Below are positions 50,647-63,700 of a DNA stretch of 64,000 nucleotides, one piece after another; position 1 is the stretch's first letter, and each line of letters begins with the position of its first letter. The position numbers were made by a program, and so were the translations under genes. A model generated the notes under the pieces. That model saw only the letters and a list, made by a program, of their open reading frames with translations, was not told the DNA's origin and did no database searches. This DNA is from Hirudinaria manillensis (taxonomy: Eukaryota; Annelida; Clitellata; Hirudinida; Hirudinidae): NCBI GenBank assembly GCA_034509925.1, contig CM067531.1, positions 6,343,319-6,407,318 of the forward strand. Reading direction: 5' to 3'.

Positions 50647-53600
50647 TCATCTAATTTTTACTCCCAACAGCTCAACAGAGGCTGTTGCAATGGCTTCATG
50701 AATATCCTTGGCTTCTTCAATACTTATTTCTTTCTCCATAAAACCATAAGTTATTGAATAACAGAGACTTTTCTTCTTTTGTTTGTCATCATAATACGTG
50801 TCTTTCAGAGATACATTTTCAACCACGTCTCCTCCGACGGTGCCAACGATGTCGTGAAAGTCATTCGGAACGAACGACTCGGGAACCCAAAACGACAGAT
50901 CGAGTTGACGATTTATGAACTTGCTTATAGGCTGTTAATGTGAATGCATTTTATGAATGTATTGACAGCAATGAATTTAATAAATTATTAGACATAATTA
51001 GCTCATAATTTTTGTGATGATAAAGGTGATGGTGATGATAGTGACAGTGTTTGTTTTTGTAGCGACCACGGTGAAGATGACGGTGGATATTAAGAGCAAT
51101 CATTTTAGAAAGAATAATTGCAAGAAAGTACAAATAAGATTATTGACTTAGAACTGAATTATTAGCTAATTTGTAAAAAAATAAATTAGCCATCATTGCA
51201 ATGCTAATATTTCAAAAACCTTGTAAATAATATTTTTGTCTGGATCCTCAGTAACAAATTGGTCGAGAAATCTTCTGTCTTTGCTCCAAAGTAACCTTAT
51301 ATCGGGTATTTTATACTGAATCATTGCTAGTCTGTCCAGACCCACACCAAATGCCCAACCAACCTTATCGGTCACTCCAGCTAAAAAAAATCATCAACAA
51401 AGTTAAAATTAAAATTCATGTACGAGTCTGAAATCGATTCTCACCATTGGTCAATATTTTCTGTTCGATAACACCACTACCAAGCACCTCGAGCCATTGT
51501 CCTTCGAAATATATTTCTAGTTCCCACGACGGATGAGTAAAGGGGAAATAACAGTCCGTCCACCTGTGCTTTATATCTGTTTAACAACAAGAACACATCA
51601 ACACAATTAAAGTTTTGTTTGGAGAAGCCAAGCTTTAAGTTATACACTCAAACAATCAGGGAGTGACCATTATCCTCATAAAACATATTTTATAAACCTT
51701 TTCCAAAAAGCTTATGAACGACTCCAAGTAGAGCATTTTTCAAATTAATTTCAATAAGTTTTGCAGCGTCGACAGTGTGTTCTTCCTGTCTATCGATGCT
51801 CCTATTTCCCTTCTCGAACATTTTCATATCTGAACTCTCGTTCATTCCGTGAAACAACTGGACGTAAATATTCATAAATATTTAACAAAAACAATAAAAT
51901 AATAATTTCAAGAAATAGTAATAAAACCTCATCTGATTTATACAATCTGACCCCGTCCAACTGATGAAAGACCGGAAAGTGCGTTCTGTCGATTTCATCT
52001 CTTCTGTAAACATCCCCCACACTCAAAAATGCATCAAAGCCCATCTTAATCAGTTCTTCATCATGAGCTGTCATGTGAGGTCTCAACAAATATCTTTGGA
52101 ATATTATTCAAACAATAAGAAAAACATTTGAATATCAGAAATATTACATTCATAGATTTAATGAAAACATTAACTAACAATGAAACTAAGTATAACTTTC
52201 AATCATTAACTTTATTTTCACAAATTAAAACTTACAAAGATTGAATATTCATATAAGAATTAGTCACTTTGGGATCCACAGCGCAACACTAATGCTATTT
52301 TTAAGATAAAGTAACCGTTAAACCCAAATTAAATTATAAAGTAAAAAACAATAAACAGCTGCAAACATCTCCTTCATAATTTCAAAGCATTCAACCTCAA
52401 AAAGAGGCTTAAGTTATGTTTTCAAAGCCTTTGTAATCCCTCCCCAAAAAACACACACATTTGGAATTCTTTTTAGAAAATATTAGAAAAGTTATTGTTG
52501 CGGATAACGTATTATAACAGTTATTATTTCATATTTATATCCAAGACGAGACAAGTAAGAGGACAAATTGGAAAAATTAGAGGATTTGAAATGATATTTT
52601 TATTACAGAACACCAGTCATTTTCTTAATGTCAGAGGTGTTTTCCACTTATGTATCACTCAATCCTAGAACACTTAAGGTGCTGTGAACTGGGTTGCAAA
52701 CATGAAACATTACAACTGTTCCCATCATGCAAGAATGCAATCATCTGAGATGGCCATTCATTTAGCACCATCTCACAGAGGCTTTTTGAGACAGTGCAAG
52801 TTGGGTATTGAATTGTTGCTTTTCCTGTCATTACTAGGTATACTACCCATTGGTGTCAAAGCATAGAAAAATATGAATAAAAAAGTTATGCTGTAGCTCT
52901 AATCAAGCCATGCATGGTAAAGAACTTCAATCCACATAGAATTTGCAGGCCCAATGAAAATCACAATGTTCCTGGCTAGAGCAGGATCTTACAAAGTACG
53001 GTCACCACAAGAAACCTGCATTTCATGTTTTGACTCAAATGGGACAAGTTGTTCCAATGGATGGAGCTCCAAATATCTCACTACAGCATCACATTAACTT
53101 ATAATTTGTCAATTATAAACTTTTATAATCCACCAATAATGAGCTATCAACAAATATCTTCTTATGCTTCAGATTATTTTGCCTGAAATACACTAAAATT
53201 CACAGCTGATAATAAAACATTTGCTAGCAGGAGTTTTCTTCCTTAGGATGTTTCTTTCCAATTTTTTTTTACGGATTTATAATTTCTGTTCGTTTGTTTG
53301 CTGTGCTATAATAAAATGAGATGAATGTTTGACAAAAACTGGTGAGCACTTAGGAGTGACCTCCATTGTGTACCCTAAGGTGAAACAGTTGCAATGATGT
53401 GTGTCAATCACCAAGAAACACTCTGTGCAAAGACTTGATGGACACTATGAAAATGGTTTTTGCCAATGACTATTCATTTTCTTGGCTTTTGGGTTAAAAA
53501 CTTATATTCATTAAAGAAGCAATCAAAAAATAAAGTCTTATTTTGTTCAAATATGTTGGGTGACATATTTTGCAACATTGCAATTGGCAGATTTAGCAAA

Positions 53601-54284
53601 TTACATTAGAATATTCTCATATTCATTTAGGTCACTTTTTCAACTAACAAAATTTCATTTGTTGCACCTCAATATATTTAATTTGCTCATAACAAACAAT
53701 TGCCTGCATGCCTATCTCTTCAAAAAAATGCATTAAAAGTTGTCAATATCAATATTTCTGTCAATAAATGTCAATACTTCTAATTATTTTATAGTCATTA
53801 AGACTAATGTTTTCAATCTTCATCAAGGCTTAAGCATAATTAACAAAAGAAAAACGAACTTTGAATTGATATAATATGTGTCATTCCTTAATCTTCCTGG
53901 GTGATCTTTAGGAAACAAAAGACTGTCGAAGCTTTGATGTGGAGTCACCACAGGACTCAGATTGTCAAACACAGCGAACAGAGGGTTGCCAGACGATTTC
54001 AAATAATTAGAATAAAAATAATTTTGAATTCGCTGCCTGACTAGGTTGATGGGATGGTTTTTCAGGTTATGTAACTGTTCGTTCAATTTGCCAGCCACTC
54101 TAGAAGTCAAATTTGTGTAATCGTCAACTGGATATCTGGAACCATATAGCTCGACTTCAGAATTCTTTTTTAAATTTGTGTATATACCCTTGGGAAATGA
54201 CGCCGATGTAGAAAACAGTCGAAAAACTCCATGAGATTTCCGGAATAGTAATCCGCTCCCCATGCTCCAATATAACAAAATCAA
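50647..54284 (-). CDS. FARS2: Mitochondrial phenylalanyl-tRNA synthetase
   Basis: Six exons on the minus strand: 54284-53860, 52093-51928, 51857-51698, 51576-51445, 51380-51220, 50931-50647, total 1329 bases, 442 residues (human 451). The enzyme charges mitochondrial tRNA-Phe. The class II catalytic core shows [20 protein letters not shown], motif 2 [35 protein letters not shown], and motif 3 [15 protein letters not shown]. The C-terminal anticodon-binding domain (FDX-ACB) is intact: [20 protein letters not shown] to [11 protein letters not shown]. The N-terminus ([20 protein letters not shown]) is basic and hydrophobic like a mitochondrial targeting peptide; either of two in-frame ATGs (54284, 54263) may be used. 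The donor of exon 1 is GTTCGT, supported by phase and homology. The 1.77-kb first intron holds no recognised element. Confidence 0.95.
52094..53859. other. FARS2 first intron
   Basis: 1.77 kb, larger than the other introns of this gene. The stretch 52680-53480 is less AT-rich and may be decayed mobile DNA, but I could not identify it. Confidence 0.3.
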
Positions 54285-54720
54285 ACGTAAACAAACTCCT
54301 CAATTAAATGAGCGAACCTAGGAAACCTGTTCTCCACAAATGCGAAAAATAAATAAATTTTTTAATGTTTCATATATATCATTTAATATTAAAAATAGGA
54401 TTTAACGCAGCAAAATATAGGTTTTGATAAATAATATGAATTATTTTTGATGCAATTAACGTCATCAATAAACGTCCAAAATCTAAATGAAATAAGAGAT
54501 CTAGAGTATGACAATGTATTATTAGCGAATTTAATGAAGGCACACGTAGTTATTCCAGCATCTACTTAATGTCACAGACTTGTGAATGTCGGCTGTAATC
54601 GCGCGGTTGTGTTGCCAGCCTCGCATTGGGTTTGTTGTGAAGTCAGCAGTGGTCGTTTGGTTCTTTTGAAACGATTTGTTCTTGGAGATTTTTATATATG
54701 CTGATTAAGTTTTGTGAATT
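54285..54720. promoter_or_regulatory. Divergent promoter region FARS2/ankyrin
   Basis: Only 436 bases separate the two start codons on opposite strands, so both promoters and 5' UTRs must fit here unless upstream exons exist. No TATA box or other element could be assigned with confidence. Confidence 0.55.
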
Positions 54721-57700
54721 ATGTCTAGTGAAGGAAATTGTCGCGTGATACTAATGGAAAAGGTTACGAATAACTTGACTTCATTGCCAGCCACGGAGAA
54801 TAAAAAACCTAGAAAGGTAATTCTTGAAAACACCTAATTTTCTTGAGGATAAGTTTCATTGGCATTTTATGAAAATTCAATTTTATTGCTGTAGTTGCTT
54901 ATATTGAGTAAACTTTCATTTATTATTGAAATTAAATCTATTTAATTTGTATAAAAAGCAAGCTAAATTCGTTTGAAATTGCAGCATTTTTAAAAAATAA
55001 TCCATTTGCTTATGTAGCACCTCATTTTATGACGAAAGATTACATGAAGAGTTTAAGGAGTAGTGTCAGAGAAAATGAAAAACTTAGTGGCTATTTCAGT
55101 GATATTGTTTGAAGTCAGTCCCAATCCTTCCAAAGAACCTTATGTAGCTCCGGTATTGATTTCCAATGATGCAGCTTGCCTAGCGTGCGGTGATGCTCTG
55201 CCTTACCGTGATCTATTAGAATTATAAAATACAAACTTGTCAACACATTTACTTTTAATGTTTTCTCGATTTAATTAAGAAAAAAGAAATCATTTATTTT
55301 TCTTGTCATGAATATGCTGAATTGCTTACGACTCTTGATATTTAATTTTTTGCATCTGTTTTCGTCTAGGCTGATGCTAGCGCCAATTTTTTGAGGGCTG
55401 CTCGTTCCGGAAATTTGGAAAAAGTTTTGGAACATCTTAGAAATAAAACCGACATTAACGTATGCAATGCAGTAAGTAAAATTTTTGTATTTTGAGAACT
55501 TTCAATGATGTAATGTCGCTTCTTTTTCTCTAAGAATGGGATGAACGCCCTGCATCTGGCTGCAAAGGAAGGGCACGCCACGATCATAGCAGAGCTTCTA
55601 AAAAGGGGAGCAGCCATCAATTCCATCACCAAAGTACGTGCTTAATTATGAAAATCCCGATCTCATGCCCAGAAAACTTAAATGATCAAGGATCGGTGAA
55701 AAGCGGTATTTCCGCAGTTTGGGTTGCCGCATGTTCATCGGAACGTAGTATAACAAATAAGACCCATGATCTTGGTTTTACTTTGAATTAGATACAGAAT
55801 TCTGCATGGGATGTAATTTACATACTACAGATATTTACTTAATCATTTACGAGGATAAATATGAAATAATTCAGGACTTTAAATTGTCATATTTGATTCT
55901 TATGCAAAAGAGTTTCTAATTTCCTTTCTAATGAAAATCTTCTGACACTTGTATATTTATATATTGAAAATAATGGTTTGTTTGTTAATGAAACTTATAA
56001 CAGTATAATTGTTGATTTGCTAATAATAAAGAGCAACTTTGTAATTGATGCAGAAAGGCAACACAGCCCTCCACATAGCATCTCTGGCTGGACAAATAGA
56101 AGCAGTCCATACCCTTGTGAAGCTTGGTGCTAAAGTTAACATTCAGTCTCAGGTGTTGGAAACATTAAATGTATTTTCATAGAATGATTTTTAACTCATT
56201 TGATACATAACATAGCATAACATAACATTTTATACATTTGCATAACATATTTAGACAAAAGAGTTCTAAAGCCACTAAGGCTATTCGGGTCAAGGTGGAA
56301 AGGTGGAAAAGGTGGTCGTAACGAAAAGAATCAAAATATTAAATCAATAACTTTAAAATGCTAGCATTATCAATCAATCAATCGTTTGAGTGTTGTGGAA
56401 ATGATAAATTCGTGCGGAGGAATTCCAGGAAGAGTTGATTTGTGATAAAAGGATATGATATCAATCGTGGGCTGGATAATATTTAAATGTTGTCCATTTG
56501 TGGCCACAAAGGTTGATTGCTGCAATTTGCCATGGAGGTCGGAATTTGTAGAACAGTTTGGAAATTTTTACCAAAAGCAAAAATCATTTATCAGAAGATA
56601 TTCTTCCAAAAGGTTTAGGCCAGGAATCTTGAGGGTCTCGGCATGGCTTGTGAGAGGCAGCAGTCGGACAGAGATATCCCATTGGTGATTTGTCGTTAAA
56701 CTTTTTTGGTTTATTAATTAAATGTTTATGGTGGGGAATTCAGACTGAGGAGCAGAGCAGGTGTATCACATACTTTGAAAATGTTCTCATTGGAAGAAAA
56801 GTACCCTTAAGGCTGAAATGCATGCTAATTAGGTTAATTAAATCTGTTCTCGTAGGTGCAACTCTCTCGATGTGTTTTTCTCCGTTGGGGTAACTGCCAA
56901 GCAGTTCTCCAGTATCTCTCGTTTTCGATAGTTGGTGTATGATTAATGAACATTGTCTATGTGATAAAAGAGCAATGTGTTGAGATTCATATTTGCTTTT
57001 ATATTGTTAATGTAGTCCCCTTTTGATGAAATCAATAAAGACTATGCCCCAATGACTAAAGTTTCTCTTAAATCCTTCTAATAAAATGATTATTACTAAA
57101 AGACCAGCCAAATATAGCAAGGAATTTTTTTTCTTTCAGAATGGCTTCAGTCCGTTATACATGGCGGCCCAGGAAAATCACATCGAAATTGTCAAGTTTC
57201 TTCTCCAAAATAATGCATGTCCAAGTCTCGCCACTGAAGTATTTATTTGCTTATCGTTTGTCCATTACCTTTTATCATTTATCCGTTTTCTGCCATTTCC
57301 GTTATTATTTTCTAATTATTGGATAATATAACTTAAAAATCAACTAAATACATTTATCCCCGTTGCAAGGACGGCTTCACTCCTCTTGCCGTCGCCCTGC
57401 AACAAGGTCACGATAAGGTCGTCGGGGTCCTTCTTGAAAACGACAGCAGAGGAAAGGTGCATCTTCCGGCTCTGCACATGGCAGCCAAAAAAGATGACGT
57501 TAAAGCTGCAGCTCTTCTGCTACAAAACGAGAAGAACATGATCGAGTACAAGGCCAATAAGGTTTGCGTCAATCATTTCTCGAAGTGTCATGTCCTAACA
57601 TTATATTGCCAATTGTTACAATAAATAATGAATAATATACTCTATAAATACTCTATAAAAATGTAATAAACATAAACATGTATTATATTGTATCGAGTAT

Positions 57701-60700
57701 ATTTATGTGAGGGCACGGTGCATATAGTGAATGTGATGCGTAGTTATACGTATGTAATTTATGATGGTGGTGGCGACGATGGTGGAGTCACTTAAGCACT
57801 TACGTAGAATTTCTTGGTTGGATGAGCTGGCGGACAGACGGACTGATGGATGGATGGATGGATGGATGGATGGATGGATGGATGGATGGATGGATGGATG
57901 GATGGACGGAGGGGCGGATGATGCATAATTGTAATAATGATAAATAATAAACAAACTGAAATACAGAAATATTAATGTTGAACTTCTTAAAACTGTTTTG
58001 CAGCAGTCAAAAGACCTAGTGAATGACACGACGAAAGTGGGTTTTTAATTTTCTTTTAGCCTAATAAATTATTTTAACATTTATAGAACTATTAAGGCGT
58101 CGATGCACTACCTTTAGACGTCTATCCGACTTGCATTGTTTTTCATTGGCTTGCATTGCCGTGACGGGTCATAGCACCCGAAACCACATAATGTTTTGGC
58201 AATAATTACCGAAATACCAATTATTAAAAGAAAAACTGCTGTACATTTACTTGATAAATCCCTTTAATTACAGTCACGTAAACGTAAACCCCGGTTCACG
58301 GCAACAAAAAGAAAAGTGAAGTGATTTGTAGTTAAACAGTTTCTTTTTAAATCACAGAGCGGTTTTACTCCGCTTCACATCGCCTCTCATTACGGCAATG
58401 TGAACGTGGCTCAGCTGCTCATTGAGAGGAAAGCTGATGTGAATCACAAGGCTAGAGTAAGTCGACATGTTTGAAATCTTATCGATCTGATTGATTGATG
58501 ATGATGACGACGACAACGATGACGGTGATGATGATGATGAATGAAGGTGATGAAGATGACGACAATAATGGCAGAAAGTTTTGCTTCATTCCATTCTTAC
58601 GTTATTTGCACTGAAATAAATATATTTTAAATATGAATGCATATTCGTAAAAATAAATCACGAACAGAATGGCATAACTCCTCTACACGTGGCTGCCAAA
58701 TGGGGTAAAAACAACATGGTCACCCTGCTTCTTGAAAACCAAGCGAACATCGAAGCCAGGACCAGGGTTTCAGTTTTTCCAGCTCCATAAATTTCTGTCA
58801 ATTTCTCTCTATATATTGCATATCTTATGAGAGTGTTACAAGAAAATAATAACAATATTAACAATAATATATCATCTTTTTATAATTTACATTATTAATT
58901 ATATTACTTGAATAAGTAATAAATACTTACATATTAATAATGACCGCTCACATTATCTTAAAAGTATTTCTATGAACTTTTGTTCAATATAGCTCCTTAA
59001 ATTTCTTGTGATTAAATTTTGTGGTGACAGTTTGCCATGTGTATGACCGTGTAGATGAAAACGCATTTGTCTTGCTTTTCACATAGTTCATCCCGCGACT
59101 ATACCTTCCTGCTTCAGTAAGAACTAAGGACATCAATGATGATAATAATTTATAATAATAACGATAAATAATAATGAAGAAGAAGATCAAAATCAGTCAA
59201 TTACCAGTCGAATGAACATGTTTAGGATGGATTGACCCCCCTGCATTGTGCCTCGAGAAGTGGCAACAGTCACACGGTCGATCTTTTGCTTGAAAGAGGA
59301 GCCCAAGTACTCGCCAAGACTCAGAACGGCTTGGGGCCTCTACACATGGCCGTACAGGGTGATCACGTGGATTGCTCGAGACTGCTTCTTTATCACAAGG
59401 CACCCATCGATGACGTCACAGTGGTAATATTTGTCTCTCGCGACAAAAGGTTATTGTTACCGATTCGAGAATTGTTTAATAAATTAGTATTATCTTCAAT
59501 TAGGATTACCTGACACCTCTCCACGTGGCTTCTCACTGTGGAAACGTGAAAACAGCCAAACTGCTTCTGGAGAGAAAATGCGAAGTCAATGCGAGAGCTT
59601 TGGTACTTTTTGACACTTACGTTTGCATCGTTGAATTATTTGTAGATTTAACGAACGATTCGAAGAATGAAAGTTTCGTGCTTTTAAGAACGGCTTCACG
59701 CCTCTCCACATCGCTTGCAAGAAGGACAGGTTGAAGATCGTAGAATTGCTGCTGAGGTACGGAGCGTCGGTCGAAGCCATGACGGAGGTAACTATATTAA
59801 CTGCATTCGCTGTCTTCATTCCATTCGTTAACAATCGTTGAAATGACCAACACTCCCCTCCGTCTACGTTAAAACTAGGGTACTAGCCGTTACTGCATGT
59901 AAGTAACAAGATTTTATATGACGATAATGTATATATAATATATCCATTGTGAATTATCTATTGCATAGTACACACATGTATATATGAAGGGGTCTGAATT
60001 TAAATCTCACCATTCGGCCGAGGCTTAATGGCAGGCATCGGGTACCTAATACTTGAACGAACTTCAACTCCACCAGTAAGAAAGACGTGAGTGGTCGTCA
60101 TTACGAGCACAATACGCATTCCCTTTGCACTTCCTTTCAGAAACTGGTAGGGGGATGGTACAATCCCGTCCCTACTGGGCAGATACGATCCAATCGACGT
60201 ATAACCTTGCGAAGGCCTCGATTATATCGTATTGTGCAACGGTCGTTGGTCAGGCCAATTTCATTCTAATTAGGTCATTTATTGTGATATCGTTCAATAA
60301 GAGCAAAATCAATGATGTTTGGGCAAACAGAAATGGTAGTTTTTCATGATCGAACACAACGCAAAATTCTTGCAGTATTATAACGTTGTTATAGTCCTAT
60401 ACTATATAGGTCCTATAGTAACATACGAATACATTTGAAAGTCAAATGAGGAGTTAATGCTAGTATTTAGAGAACTAATCATCGATGTTATTTCATATTT
60501 TTTTGTAATTGAGCTTCAAAGGATTTACAATGGTCCTCTGTGTATTTATTCTGCTCGAACTGTTCTACGGGGTGTCGTGATATTTGTTTTCAGTACTTCT
60601 GTTACTGACATTTATAATCCTCGTTTGATGCGATTAGTCTGGGTTGACTTGCCTCCACGTTGTCTCGTTCATGGGTCACGTATCTATCGTCGTATACCTT

Positions 60701-63700
60701 CTACAACACGGGGCCAATCCCAATACGACCACAGTACGGGGTGAGACACCTCTCCACCTTGCTGCTAGAGCAAATCAAAACGAAGTCGTCCGAATTCTCC
60801 TTAGGAACGCTGCTACTGTTGAAGCAAAAGCCAGGGTTAAATGAAACGTATATTCATTTGAAGTAATTAACATCTCATCGATTATAAAAAAAAAACTTAC
60901 AGTCAAAACACAAACACGGCAAATATTCATTCTATCTAAATGATAATGACAACGTCGTTATTTGCGGAATTACCTCTTTTGTTAGTTTTGTTCGTATCGA
61001 TGTTCCCAGGAGTGCCAAACAGCTCTCCACATCGCATCTCGTTTGGGAAATTCCGAAATAGTTTCACTTCTACTTCAACACGGAGCAGCGGTGGACTCCA
61101 CTATGAAGGAATCGAACACCCCCCTCCACCTGGCTTCAAAGGAAGGACACCAGGAAGTCGCTCGACTGCTTCTCGATCACGGAGCCAATCCATCCGCTTG
61201 TTCAAAAGTTGGCGGCTTTTATTACCCAATTCGAATCGCAGTTTTATTTAATTTGATTTTGTATTTATAAATCCTTCTTTAGAAATGTTTCGTTCCTCTG
61301 CACATCTCTGCCAAGCATGGAAGGGTTGAAATCATGAAACTGCTGCTGGACAAAGGAGCGGACGTCAATGCCGAAAGCAAGAACGGACTGACGCCACTGC
61401 ACATCGCAACTCATTACAATCAAAACGCTGCCGTCGATTTCCTGCTGGGAGCCGGGGCCTCAGTAAACTGCACCGTCAAGGTTTCTCTACGAATGCTCAG
61501 TCGTTACTTAACGAGTGATTCATTCGTGGATATTTTGTCCATTAGAACGGATTCACACCGTTGCACGTGGCTGCTAGAAAAAATCACGTTCAGGTTGTAA
61601 AAACACTGATCGATGGAAATGCTAACTTGGATGCTGAATCAAGAGTGAGCGTTGAACGTTTACAACTTGCAAAATTTTTAAACTTTTACCAAGTATTTCA
61701 AGTTAATGTATCAACTTGTAAACATTTTATCGAAGCTGAGCATTTGCATTTGTACGTCCAAAGATCTTTATTTCAACACAACGGTTGTTTCTCGACCAAA
61801 CCATGTAGGAGTGTGACCGAATAGATGATCGTGTAGCGAATGGTCCAATAAGTTATTAAGATAAAAGAAATATTTAGTCGCATTTACATAACACACTTTT
61901 ATTTCGTCTATTTCATTTATAGCGCATAATTATAATAATTGCGACGATAATAACGATTTTTTTTCTGTTTTCGTTGAAATTTCTTTCAATTTTTATGTCG
62001 TTTTGTTAATTACCTTGGCAGATGTTTTTATTTTTTGCTTTTTCTAATACATAAATCTATACGTTCACGTAGATCACATTGTTTGAGAAACAAAAACGCC
62101 AGCACCATTACATGTCTATGTAATAAAAATAATAAGTTGCATTGTAATACGCGTACATATTATGTATACTAGATAAAGTGATTCACATTTATACGGGGTA
62201 TACCCTTTTGTAAGTTTTCAGTGGATGTGGACTCATTTCAATTCCAGAATGGCTACACTCCCCTGCACCTGTCATCGATGTCGGGTCACCGAGCAGTCTG
62301 CCAATTGCTTCTAGAAAAAGGGGCAGCGGTGAACACACCCTCAAAGAACGGTTTGACAGCTTTGCATTTGGCTGCTCAGGGAGATCACGTCGAAGTTGCG
62401 AAAGCTCTCCTGCATTATTCTTGCAACATGGAAGCCAAAACAAGGGTACAAATTAAATGATGATTGTCATGAGATGCACGATTTGACATATCGTTGCCTC
62501 GACAGTCTGGCTACACGCCGTTATTGCTGGCTTGTCACTTTGGCCATCTCAACATGATACGATGCTTGATAGAAAAAGAAGCCTCTGTAGACGCAATCAC
62601 GAAGGTTAGAAACTATTTTGAGAATTATTTATCAAATCATTATCTTGTAGAAAACAGTCTAAACTTGAAATTTCGTATTCAGTTGGGCTACACCGCCCTT
62701 CACCAGTCGGCACAACAGGGACACATCGCAGTAGTCAATCTTCTCCTGAAGCACCAGGCTTCACCGAATGTTTTGTCTCACGTAAGTTATTTTAAATTCT
62801 CTGTAGTAACAATGCGATGGAAACTTGAGCAATCGAAGTCGTTAATCACTCGCTTACAGACCGGAGAAACGGCCTTATCAATAGCAGAAAGGATGGGTTA
62901 CATATCTATAGTGGAGATGCTGAAAAAAGTCACAGAAATTAAAGTATCCGTGGTGCCTCATCACGAGAAATACATGGTCTTTATGCCCGAAGTAATGCAA
63001 GAATCCAACATGTCCGACACCGATGAAGAAACAGGTGCCTTGATTGGTTTGCAATTAGTAAATATAAATAGTACATATTGTTATAACAATATCTAAATAA
63101 CAAATAAACAATAATAAATAAATAGGCTTTCTTAAAAGAATTATGGTATTGGGTAATGATATCGGACTAGTACTTAAGACTAGTAATAGTACTAGCTACG
63201 AGTCTGGCGCATAATAAAACCGTATTATTGTTAATATATATTTTTTTAATCGCTTTATCTATAAGAATAATAATAATAATGATGCAACCTAAAAATTGTT
63301 CTTCCATAAAATAAATGGACGTCATTGAAAGTAACAATTGGATCATTAAACTCCTTATCTGCCCCTCAAGGAATTTGTGCATAAAAATCTTTATTTATTG
63401 AATTCCACTCAAAACAATGTTCACTGCGGAGAGATGCTATGGCTAAATTATGCACAATGCTAAGAGATACGGACTTACACGGATGGACACGAAGCTAATA
63501 CACGTAAATTTTAAAATTATCGACAGGTGACGACGGCATAGTCGACTCTCTTCAATATCTTGCACCTGATTACGTACTGCACGATGATTCCATTAGTTTC
63601 GTCAAGGTTCGTTTTATGAAGAAGCATTCGATAAATACAAGTATACTTGTATTACAAGTAAAGATCATTACAAATTATTACCATTCGTGCCTGAGTTGAT

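Noticed and set aside
50951..51133. Histidine-rich minus frame in a FARS2 intron
   Set aside because: Low-complexity gat/gtg intron sequence read in one frame; lies wholly inside an intron of a well-supported gene.
57703..58029. Minus-strand frame with IHPS repeats
   Set aside because: Translation of the (GGAT)n microsatellite, not a repeat protein.
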